Source: Brevundimonas sp. NIBR11 (GTDB taxonomy: Bacteria; Pseudomonadota; Alphaproteobacteria; Caulobacterales; Caulobacteraceae). From it: a stretch of 64,000 nucleotides of DNA. Each line of letters begins with the position of its first letter. Position 1 is the first letter of the stretch. The translations under genes and the position numbers were made by a program. This document shows, one piece after another, positions 1-8,877 of this stretch. The notes beneath the pieces were generated by a model. That model was not told where the DNA came from, ran no database searches, and saw only the letters and a program-made list of their open reading frames with translations. The stretch covers positions 293,001-357,000 of the forward strand of contig NZ_CP115465.1 in assembly GCF_027912535.1 (NCBI RefSeq). The letters run 5' to 3'.

Positions 1-56
1 GACCGAAAAATGTCCATACAATACATGAGCTTATAGCCGCGCTTTCGCCCGATTGG

Positions 57-71
57 TTAATGACTGGTTAA
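57..71. promoter_or_regulatory. Candidate CtrA binding site upstream of dnaG
   Basis: TTAA at 57-60 and TTAA at 68-71 are separated by exactly 7 bases, which is the full CtrA consensus (TTAA-N7-TTAA) of Caulobacterales. The half sites lie in a larger direct repeat, TGGTTAATG at 54-62 and 65-73. A -10-like TATAC lies at 98-102, so the box sits near where a -35 element would be. Regulation of dnaG by CtrA is inferred from position. Confidence 0.55.
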
Positions 72-109
72 TGGCGCCGCTCGCCGTCGGGGCGAGGTAT
101 ACAGGAGAG

Positions 110-1981
110 GTGCGTTTCGATGACCGCTTCCTCGATGAACTGAAGGCCCGCCTTCGCCCGTCCGACGTCATCGGGCGGTCCGTCAAGCTGAAGAAACAGG
201 GTCGCGAATGGGTGGGCTTGAGCCCCTTCTCCAAGGAAAAGTCGCCGTCCTTTTTCGTCAACGACGACAAGGGCTTCTTCCACGACTTCAGCTCGGGCAA
301 GCACGGCGACGTCATCTCCTTCCTGCAGGAGACGGAGCGGCTGAGCTTCCCGGAAGCCGTCGCGCGGCTGGCCGCCGAAGCTGGGATGCAGATGCCGGCC
401 GAGGATCCGCAGGCGGCCGAGCGGGAGGCGAAGAAGCAGGGCCTTTCGGACTGGATGGACCTTACGCAGAAATGGTTCGCGGCGAACCTTCGACGCTCGG
501 TCGGCAAGGCGGCGCGCGACTACCTGGAACGACGCGGCCTGCCCGAGGATCAGTGGGAGCGGTTCGGTCTGGGCTACGCGCCCAACGATCGCGAGGGGTT
601 GAAGGCGGCCCTGGTCCAGCGCGGCGCAAAACCAGGCGATCTGATCGAGATGGGGATGCTGATCGCGCCGGAGGGCGGAGGGGCCCCCTACGACCGGTTC
701 CGCGACCGGCTGATGTTCCCGATCCTGGATGCGCGTGGGCGACTGGTCAGCTTTGGCGGCCGCGCCATGAACCCCGACGACCGGGCCAAATATCTGAATG
801 GTCCGGAGAGCCCGCTCTTCCACAAGGGCTCGACCCTGTACGGCCTGCCCGAGGCGCGGCGCATCCTCGGGGCCGAGTCCAAATCGACCCAGGCGATCAT
901 CGTCGTCGAGGGATATATGGACGTCATCGCCTGCCAGCGCGCGGGCCTGCCGGCCGTGGCGCCTATGGGTACGGCGCTGACCGAGGAGCAGATGGCCCTG
1001 CTGTGGCGGGTCTCGTCCGAGCCGATCCTGTGTTTTGACGGGGACGGGGCGGGGCAGAGGGCGGCCTATCGCGCCATCGAACGCGCCCTGCCGCTGCTCA
1101 AGCCCGGCCGGTCGTTCCGCTTCGCCCTCTTGGAAGGCGGGCAGGATCCGGACGACATCCTGAGGGACAAGGGCGCCCCGGCCCTGCGTCAGGCGATGCA
1201 GGAGACACGCACCTTCGCCGAGGTCCTGTTCCGCCGCGAGGCCGAGGCCGAGCCGTTGGATACGCCCGAGCGGAAGGCGGGGCTGAAGGGGCGGCTGCGC
1301 ACGGCTGCGGCGGCTATTCAGGACAAGGATCTGGCCGAGCAGTATCGCCGCGACCTGTTCGACCGCTTCGACGCCCTGTTCCCGGGCCGTGCCGCGCCAC
1401 AGCAGCGGCTCCAGCAGGGCGGCGGACGCTGGCGGCCAGGACCGCCGCCGAAGCTGGGGCAGACCGCCGAGGGGGCCTCGGCCATGCAGGCGCTGAGCCG
1501 CTCGATCGAGCCGATCGCGGCGGCTCTCGCCCACGGCGCAATCGAGGACCCGGAGCGGATGGACGACCATCTGGAGGCCATCGCCAGTCACGGCTTTGGC
1601 GATCCGTCGCTGGACGGATTGGCGCAGGAGTTGGTGAGGCTCCGTTTCGGGGGCCAAACGCTTGACAGCGCGGCCCTGCGTCGCCATCTCGCGACTTCCG
1701 GACACGATGCTTTAGTGCGCGAGGTCGAGAAGGCGGCGGCAAAGTCCGGCGCGCCTTTCCTGGCCGCAAATGCGCCCCTCGCCGAAGCAAGGGTCCGGTG
1801 GTCGCAAGGCTTCGACGCCCTGACCCGCGTGGCGGGACTGGACGCGGCGCTGGCGTCAGCGAAGTCGGGGGCGGATCACGCTTTCGACGCATCCGCCTTC
1901 AGTCGTCTGAAGGCGGAGCGCGACGCCTTGCGACGAGCCATCAAGACCGGGACGATTTGGGACGATGGAGCGCGTTCGTAA
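110..1981 (+). CDS. dnaG: DNA primase DnaG (degenerate zinc-finger domain)
   Basis: DnaG makes the RNA primers for DNA replication. The order is an N-terminal CHC2-type domain (about residues 1-95), a TOPRIM catalytic core with VEGYMDV (Glu about 267) and the metal-binding DGD (about 310-312), and a C-terminal helicase-interaction region. The GTG at 110 is chosen because VRFDDRFL matches the usual DnaG N-terminus; AGGAG lies only 2 bases upstream, and ATG codons further upstream are alternatives. The N-terminal domain keeps the family frame (SPFSKEKSPSFFV, then SSGKHGD), but all four zinc-ligand positions (Cys, His, Cys, Cys) are replaced by Ser, Ser, Asp and Ser or similar. It precedes rpoD by 94 bases, the classical primase-sigma factor arrangement, without rpsU in view. 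Confidence 0.95.
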   Translation: MRFDDRFLDELKARLRPSDVIGRSVKLKKQGREWVGLSPFSKEKSPSFFVNDDKGFFHDFSSGKHGDVISFLQETERLSFPEAVARLAAEAGMQMPAEDPQAAEREAKKQGLSDWMDLTQKWFAANLRRSVGKAARDYLERRGLPEDQWERFGLGYAPNDREGLKAALVQRGAKPGDLIEMGMLIAPEGGGAPYDRFRDRLMFPILDARGRLVSFGGRAMNPDDRAKYLNGPESPLFHKGSTLYGLPEARRILGAESKSTQAIIVVEGYMDVIACQRAGLPAVAPMGTALTEEQMALLWRVSSEPILCFDGDGAGQRAAYRAIERALPLLKPGRSFRFALLEGGQDPDDILRDKGAPALRQAMQETRTFAEVLFRREAEAEPLDTPERKAGLKGRLRTAAAAIQDKDLAEQYRRDLFDRFDALFPGRAAPQQRLQQGGGRWRPGPPPKLGQTAEGASAMQALSRSIEPIAAALAHGAIEDPERMDDHLEAIASHGFGDPSLDGLAQELVRLRFGGQTLDSAALRRHLATSGHDALVREVEKAAAKSGAPFLAANAPLAEARVRWSQGFDALTRVAGLDAALASAKSGADHAFDASAFSRLKAERDALRRAIKTGTIWDDGARS

Positions 1982-2075
1982 CGAACTCGGCCCCGGCGCG
2001 TTCTCTTTCGGAACGACTGTTGCAATTTTGCCGAGGGGCCGGCGGCGGCGACCTCGACGCGGAGAGTTTGACTGA

Positions 2076-4034
<1,959 letters not shown>

Positions 4035-4043
4035 GGCGTAGAG

Positions 4044-4071
4044 CTTAGGTCTTAGGTCTTAGGGCTTAGGA
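4044..4071. repeat. Four tandem heptamers, CTTAGGT-like
   Basis: CTTAGGT, CTTAGGT, CTTAGGG and CTTAGGA run head to tail between the rpoD stop codon and its terminator. The copy number could vary by slippage. No function is visible. Confidence 0.8.
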
Positions 4072-4074
4072 TTT

Positions 4075-4109
4075 AAGGGCCGCTTCCGGCGACGGGGCGG
4101 CCCTTTTTT
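4075..4109 (+). terminator. Intrinsic terminator after rpoD
   Basis: GGGCCGC at 4077-4083 pairs with GCGGCCC at 4097-4103 and is followed by six T residues (4104-4109). The flanking AA/TT lengthens the stem. Confidence 0.9.
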
Positions 4110-4229
4110 GCGGTCAATGCGCAAGCCTGCCCCGACCCAGGACTTCGTGGAGAATTCGGGGACGCCGAAACTGCAGAATGCGGGACAGGCGGGACGCCGA
4201 TACGGCCGAATCTGACGTTCCGGTCTGCA

Positions 4230-4664
4230 ATGACCGCCGTCATGGACCACTTCAGACTTCGCAAATATCGCGGCCCCGAGACCTGGGCCAAGGTGCGGGA
4301 GGCCTATCTGGCGGGCGAACCGGCGCCCTCGGTCGCCCAGCGCTTCGACGTCAGCCTGTGCAATCTCAGGAAGAAGACCAGCCGCGAGGGCTGGACCCGC
4401 CACGCCATGGCGCGTCGTTATGACCTCAAGCCGGTGCGCGGCGCGCCCGCCGGTCCGCCGCCGGCCATCGGCCCGTTGCCAGAAGCCCTGAACCTGCCGT
4501 TCGAAGTGAACGAGCGGCCGGTGAGGGTTTCCCAAGCCGTCGAACGCGCTGCCGCCCGCGCGGCCTGGCTGATCTCCGAGGGGAGGGCGTCGGAAGCGGA
4601 GATCCTGCTTCGCGCGGCGAGGAACCTGTCGGATCTCTCGCTCCGACACATGGGCATTCGGTGA
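4230..4664 (+). CDS. Hypothetical protein with possible N-terminal helix-turn-helix
   Basis: This 144-aa soluble protein is one I cannot name. Residues about 15-60 read like a terminase-small-subunit or resolvase-type helix-turn-helix (AWKVREAYL-like helix, AQRFDVSLCNLRKKT, then a tryptophan-containing REGW). A proline-rich linker follows near 75-90, and then an Ala/Glu-rich helical tail (about 100-140). DNA binding is an inference from the helix pattern. ATG 4242 is an alternative start because no clear Shine-Dalgarno sequence distinguishes it from 4230. The gene stands alone between the rpoD terminator and padR, and I see no phage genes around it. Confidence 0.6.
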   Translation: MTAVMDHFRLRKYRGPETWAKVREAYLAGEPAPSVAQRFDVSLCNLRKKTSREGWTRHAMARRYDLKPVRGAPAGPPPAIGPLPEALNLPFEVNERPVRVSQAVERAAARAAWLISEGRASEAEILLRAARNLSDLSLRHMGIR

Positions 4665-4730
4665 GCCTGAGGTCGCCCGCTTGGCGGAGAGTGTCGCGCT
4701 TGGGCGGGGAGTAGACATTCGGTGCGGTCG

Positions 4731-5288
4731 TCAATCCGCTTTCAAATCCCCTTCAGCGGCCGATAACTCTGCTTCGACCCAGGTTGCGCGGGCTTTCTGT
4801 TGTGCGATCGACAGATCGACCCGCCGCCTCTCCACACGATCCAGCCCGGAACCGTAGGTTTCCAGATCAGCGATGTTGGTCTTGAGGACGACCAGCAGAC
4901 TGGCCAACTGCTTCAGACGGACCGCGCCCGGAAGTTCGTCCCATAGACCGGATCGAAGGCGAAAAGGATCCAGTCCCAGTCCGGCAGCGCGATCCAGATC
5001 GCAAATCCAGTTATCGAGCGCTTCAACGCCATTAGCGGTCAAAGTCAGACTGCTCCCCTTGCGCGCGGACATCTGCGCCTCACCGTGGATGAGCCCGTGA
5101 GCCGTAAGCCTTCGTATCGCCGGGTAGACGGCGCCTGAACTGCCGCTCCATTCCACCGACGGCGAACCGAGGAAGGCCTTTCGGACCTTGAAAGCGGTCT
5201 CGGCTCCCCGGTGGTGGATCTCCGACAGGATTGCGCCTTCCAGTTCGGTCAGTGTGGCTGAGCCTCGCGGACCTTTCGAAACATTCAT
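4731..5288 (-). CDS. PadR-family transcriptional regulator
   Basis: The 185-aa protein has an N-terminal winged helix-turn-helix of PadR type: ELEGAILSEI, then GSSGAVYPAIRRLTAHGLI (recognition helix), then a wing around KGSSLTLTANG. A C-terminal helical dimerisation region follows, as in PadR-like regulators with a Vir_act_alpha_C-type tail. The ATG at 5288 is chosen over an in-frame ATG at 5306 because the latter sits inside the operator palindrome and GGAG lies upstream of 5288. It is divergent from the M13 peptidase gene, with a perfect inverted repeat between them. Autoregulation and control of the peptidase are likely. The ligand is unknown. Confidence 0.85.
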   Translation of the reverse strand: MNVSKGPRGSATLTELEGAILSEIHHRGAETAFKVRKAFLGSPSVEWSGSSGAVYPAIRRLTAHGLIHGEAQMSARKGSSLTLTANGVEALDNWICDLDRAAGLGLDPFRLRSGLWDELPGAVRLKQLASLLVVLKTNIADLETYGSGLDRVERRRVDLSIAQQKARATWVEAELSAAEGDLKAD

Positions 5289-5305
5289 TCGCGCCACGCA
5301 CTCCA

Positions 5306-5326
5306 TATAGTGCTAATCGCACTATA
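5306..5326. promoter_or_regulatory. Perfect inverted repeat in padR/peptidase intergenic region (probable PadR operator)
   Basis: TATAGTGC (5306-5313) and GCACTATA (5319-5326) are exact reverse complements separated by TAATC. They are the only strong palindrome between the two divergent genes, and the arms contain -10-like TATA sequences on both strands. A bound dimer would therefore cover both promoters. Confidence 0.75.
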
Positions 5327-5345
5327 ACCCGCGATTGGAATATCG

Positions 5346-7445
5346 ATGTCGCTCTTTGCCTTGCATTCCTCGACCAACGCCAGTGGGCGCTTCCTGAGCC
5401 GACGTCGCTTCATTCTTGCCGCAGGTGTCGCGCCATTGGCGATCGCCGCGCTCCCCGCAGGGGTCCTGGCAAAGGCGCCCGGCGGTTCCTGGGGCATCGA
5501 CTTGGCCAACCTGAGCCAGACAATCTCTCCGGGCGACGCCTTCTTTGACTACGTCAATGAAGGTTGGCTTCGCACGGCGGTCAGTCCCCCAGGCTATGCC
5601 GAGTACGGCGAAATCAACGCCATGTATCTGCGCACCGAGGCCTGGACGAATGCGGTTGTTCAGAGTGGACGAGTGGGCGGGACCGGCGTCGCCGATCCGA
5701 AGCTTGGCGCGCTGTACGCCAGCTTCATGGACACCGACGCCATCGAGCGCAGAGCGACCGCGCCGATCCGGGCGGACATCGGCGCGATCCTGACCATCCC
5801 GGACCACGCCGGCGTGGCGAGGTGGATGGCCAGGCCCGTCTCCCATGCGATCGTCGGAAACTATGTTTTCCCGGACGAGACTAACACTCGCCGCACGCTC
5901 CTGCATCTCGATCAGCAGACCCTGGGCTCGCGTATTCTCGGCCTGCCGTCACGTGTGCATTACGAGGATCAGGGTGGCGAATACCCCGCGCTTCGTATCG
6001 CCTATCGCGATCACATCGTCAGAATGCTGGAACTCGCCGGGGTCGCCGACGCAAACACGGCCCAAGCCGATGCGGTCGTCGCGCTTGAAGCCAGCCTGGC
6101 GGCCGCTATGTGGACTGCGGAGCAGCTTCGCGACCGTCGGCTGAACTACCATCTGATGAGCCGCGCAGACCTTCTGGCGTATGCTCCCGGGTTCGATTGG
6201 AACGCCTATCTCGAGGCTGCGGGTTTCGGCGACGTGGAAGAGATCGTCCTCAATACCGATACCGCCATTCAGGCCAGCGCTGCGATCTTCGCCGAAACCC
6301 CGGTCGAGACCTGGCGCACCTATCTCGCCTTCCACTGGATCCAGAACCTCGCCTATCTGCTGAACGCGGAAATCCAGGAGACCAGTTTCGCCTTTTACGG
6401 TCGAAGGCTCGCCAGGCAGGAGACCCAGAGAAGCCGGGAGGCGCGTGGCATCGGTTTCGTGAACCGCAACCTGCCGGACCTCATCGGCAAGGCCTACGTC
6501 GCCGAACATTTCTCGGCCACGCACCGCGACCGGATCGAAGCCATGGCTGTCCTGCTCAAACGCGCCTTCGCAGCCCGGATCGCCCACGCCGACTGGCTGG
6601 ATGACGTCACCCGGTCGGTCGCCCTGTCCAAGATCGAAAAGATGGGTCTGAAGCTGGGCTATCCCGACACGCTCAGGGACTATGCGGAGGTCGATCTCCG
6701 ACCCGATGATGCAATCGGAAATCTGCACAGTCTCAACGCGGCGAAGGCCGCACAGGATCGGCTCCAGCTGGACGATCGGCAGCATCCCTGGCCCTGGCAC
6801 CTGGCGCCCCACGCCGTCGACGGAAGTTACAGTCCACAGTTCAACGCCGTGACCTTTCCCGCAGGCATCCTGCAGGCGCCGGCCTTCAGCCTGACGGCGG
6901 ACGCCGCCGTCAACTTCGGCGCGATCGGCGCTGTCCTCGGGCACGAGATGGCGCATGGCTTCGACGATCAGGGCTCGCGGTTCGATGACGAGGGAAACAT
7001 GCGGGACTGGTGGTCGCCGGACAGTCGCGCGGCGTTCGAGGCAAGGGCCGAGAGGTTGGTGGCGCAATACGACGGCTACGAACCTCTACCCGGGGTCAAC
7101 CTGGGCGGACAGCGGTCGCTTGGGGAAAACCTCGCGGATCTGGTCGGCGTGACCCTGGCGCTCGATGCGTTCAGGCTGCACGCAGGAGAGACCGGGATGG
7201 ACATGAACGCCCACTTCGACGGCTTTACAGCCGAACAGCGGTTCTTCCTGGGTTGGGCTCAGTTCTGGCGCACACTGACGACCGAGGAGGCTCTGCGCCG
7301 CCAATCCCAGAGCGCCTATCATTCGCCGGCGCGGTATCGGGTCAACGGCGTCGTTCGCAACATAGACGCTTGGTACGAAGCGTTCGATGTCGGGCCGGAC
7401 GCGGCTCTGTATCTAGCGCCGGACGAAAGAGTAGCGATTTGGTAG
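5346..7445 (+). CDS. Exported M13-family zinc metallopeptidase (neprilysin/PepO-like)
   Basis: A 699-aa M13 endopeptidase that cleaves oligopeptides. The N-terminus has a Tat-type signal (SRRRFILAAG, then a hydrophobic stretch ending in an Ala-Gly-Val-Leu-Ala site near residue 42), so it acts in the periplasm. The catalytic zinc site is HEMAH near residue 533, and the third ligand is Glu 594 in ENLADLVG. The motif FNAVTFPAGILQ before it matches the M13 substrate-binding strand. Length is typical for M13 (about 670-700). It is divergent from a PadR regulator and is probably controlled by it. A weak GGAA is the only Shine-Dalgarno-like sequence before the ATG. What peptide it degrades cannot be read from the sequence. 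Confidence 0.92.
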   Translation: MSLFALHSSTNASGRFLSRRRFILAAGVAPLAIAALPAGVLAKAPGGSWGIDLANLSQTISPGDAFFDYVNEGWLRTAVSPPGYAEYGEINAMYLRTEAWTNAVVQSGRVGGTGVADPKLGALYASFMDTDAIERRATAPIRADIGAILTIPDHAGVARWMARPVSHAIVGNYVFPDETNTRRTLLHLDQQTLGSRILGLPSRVHYEDQGGEYPALRIAYRDHIVRMLELAGVADANTAQADAVVALEASLAAAMWTAEQLRDRRLNYHLMSRADLLAYAPGFDWNAYLEAAGFGDVEEIVLNTDTAIQASAAIFAETPVETWRTYLAFHWIQNLAYLLNAEIQETSFAFYGRRLARQETQRSREARGIGFVNRNLPDLIGKAYVAEHFSATHRDRIEAMAVLLKRAFAARIAHADWLDDVTRSVALSKIEKMGLKLGYPDTLRDYAEVDLRPDDAIGNLHSLNAAKAAQDRLQLDDRQHPWPWHLAPHAVDGSYSPQFNAVTFPAGILQAPAFSLTADAAVNFGAIGAVLGHEMAHGFDDQGSRFDDEGNMRDWWSPDSRAAFEARAERLVAQYDGYEPLPGVNLGGQRSLGENLADLVGVTLALDAFRLHAGETGMDMNAHFDGFTAEQRFFLGWAQFWRTLTTEEALRRQSQSAYHSPARYRVNGVVRNIDAWYEAFDVGPDAALYLAPDERVAIW

Positions 7446-7447
7446 GG

Positions 7448-7462
7448 TCCCGGAGTCCGGGA
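7448..7462 (+). terminator. Weak hairpin after the M13 peptidase gene
   Basis: TCCCGG (7448-7453) pairs with CCGGGA (7457-7462) across a 3-base loop, just after the stop codon. There is no T-run, so termination would be weak or Rho-assisted. Confidence 0.3.
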
Positions 7463-7556
7463 TCGGATCTTCACGTCTGGTCGAAGGCGGACGCGCCGAA
7501 CGTCTCGGATGAGGCGACCTCCGTTGAACAGCGACTGGCCCCTAACTCTGACTGGC

Positions 7557-7793
7557 TCAACGCGCGGTCTTCGTAGCGGACCACCTCGCCCACGCCACCG
7601 CGCCGACAGACGCCGCAATGAGCGCTGCGAAAATCCAATCCCACGGTCCATCCACCAGAAGGGCGCCGACGAGGCCGGTCAGGCTGAGGACGCCGAGGAT
7701 CAACGGCCAGCGGAAGATCGTCCAGAGACTTCGTTGTTGGCTACAGCTCGCGACGCGGTCGCTCGTTTGAGCCGCAGGGTTGCGCTTCGTCAT
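7557..7793 (-). CDS. Small two-helix membrane protein downstream of PepSY gene
   Basis: The 78-aa protein has two hydrophobic segments (about residues 28-47 and 52-70, the second with WDWIFAALIAASVGAVAW). Its ATG overlaps the TGA of the PepSY gene (ATGA at 7790-7793), so it is translationally coupled and is the last gene of the iron-uptake unit. I do not recognise a family. Position suggests it helps the PepSY protein or the receptor. The upstream in-frame extension is a shadow of the PepSY gene. Confidence 0.7.
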   Translation of the reverse strand: MTKRNPAAQTSDRVASCSQQRSLWTIFRWPLILGVLSLTGLVGALLVDGPWDWIFAALIAASVGAVAWARWSATKTAR

Positions 7794-8872
7794 GCGCGCT
7801 TCTTCTTCTTGCCGAGCCACAGGTAGAGGCCCGAACCCAGGATCACGATCGTCGCGAGGTCCAGCAGGGCCCAGAGGATCTTCAGGGCCAGTCCGCCGTA
7901 GTCGCCGAAGTGGAGGGGCTGGGAGAGGCTGAGGGTCTTCACGTACCAGGGCATGGAGGCGACGGCGGCCAGCTCTCCGGTGCGGATGTCGATCAGGGCG
8001 GGCGTGATCATGTGCGTCGTCAGCGGCGTGTCGCCGTGGAAGAAGACCGCATAGTGGTGGTCGGTCGTGTACGCCGTGCCGGGGAAGGCGACGAACTGGA
8101 GTTGCATGCCGGGCAGGGCCTGTTGTGCGCGCTCGACGGCGGCGGCGAGGGAGGCGCGCTCGGACAGGGGGGCGGGGCTTGAGTGGGCGGCGGCGAGCTC
8201 GGCCAGGGCGTCTTCCTTCCAGACCGCAAGGATCGGGGTGGCCAGGGTGTTGACGATGCCGGTCACCCCGACGACCAGGACCCAGGCGACGGTCACGACG
8301 CCCAGCAGGTTGTGCCAGTCGAGCCAGCGGGTGCGGGCGGCCTTCTCCAGACGGAGCGTCCCGAACGGAAGGCGACGCATGAAGGGGGCGTAGAGGACGA
8401 CGCCGGACACCACGGCGACGACCAGCAAGAGGCCCATGAAGCCCAGGAACAGCATGCCCGGCAGACCGAGGAACATGTCGGTGTGAAGCTGGAGGATGAA
8501 CTCCATCACCGGATGGCCGGCGACCAGGGGGGCGGCGTCGCCCGAGGTCTGGTCGATGGGCTGGAAATGATAGGCGGTCGAGCCGGGCGGGGCGGAGGTG
8601 ACGTTCACCACCGGCCGGTCCTCGTCGAAGCTCATGAAGGCGGGGACGTCGCCGGGGTGGCGGGCGAGCGCGGTGTTCAGGACCTGATCGAGGTCGAGCT
8701 TCGGGCCGTCGGGGTTCGCCGCCTCCCAAGGCTCCTGGAGGAGGACCTCGTTGAGCTCATGGGAGAAGACCAGCGGCAGGCCCGTGACGCACAGCATCAG
8801 GAGGAAGAGCGTGGAGACCAGGCTCGACCATCTGTGCGTAAAGGACCAGGCGCGGATCGTCGACGGCTTCAC
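7790..8872 (-). CDS. PepSY-associated membrane protein (siderophore/iron reductase-like)
   Basis: This 360-aa inner-membrane protein belongs to the PepSY_TM family, commonly encoded with TonB siderophore receptors and thought to release iron by reduction. It has an N-terminal membrane segment (SLVSTLFLLMLCVTGLPLVF), a periplasmic part, paired central membrane segments after a conserved HTDMFLG, a WLDWHNLLG segment and a C-terminal anchor ending in KKKKRA. The GTG at 8872 is chosen because it lies just after the receptor stop codon. Histidines flanking the helices could bind haem or metal. The 4-base overlap with the next gene and 5-base gap from the receptor support one operon. Confidence 0.85.
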   Translation of the reverse strand: MKPSTIRAWSFTHRWSSLVSTLFLLMLCVTGLPLVFSHELNEVLLQEPWEAANPDGPKLDLDQVLNTALARHPGDVPAFMSFDEDRPVVNVTSAPPGSTAYHFQPIDQTSGDAAPLVAGHPVMEFILQLHTDMFLGLPGMLFLGFMGLLLVVAVVSGVVLYAPFMRRLPFGTLRLEKAARTRWLDWHNLLGVVTVAWVLVVGVTGIVNTLATPILAVWKEDALAELAAAHSSPAPLSERASLAAAVERAQQALPGMQLQFVAFPGTAYTTDHHYAVFFHGDTPLTTHMITPALIDIRTGELAAVASMPWYVKTLSLSQPLHFGDYGGLALKILWALLDLATIVILGSGLYLWLGKKKKRA

Positions 8873-8877
8873 CGGCT

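Noticed and set aside
4230..4664. Small phage terminase subunit
   Set aside because: Only the helix-turn-helix resembles one; no phage genes, att sites or large subunit are nearby.
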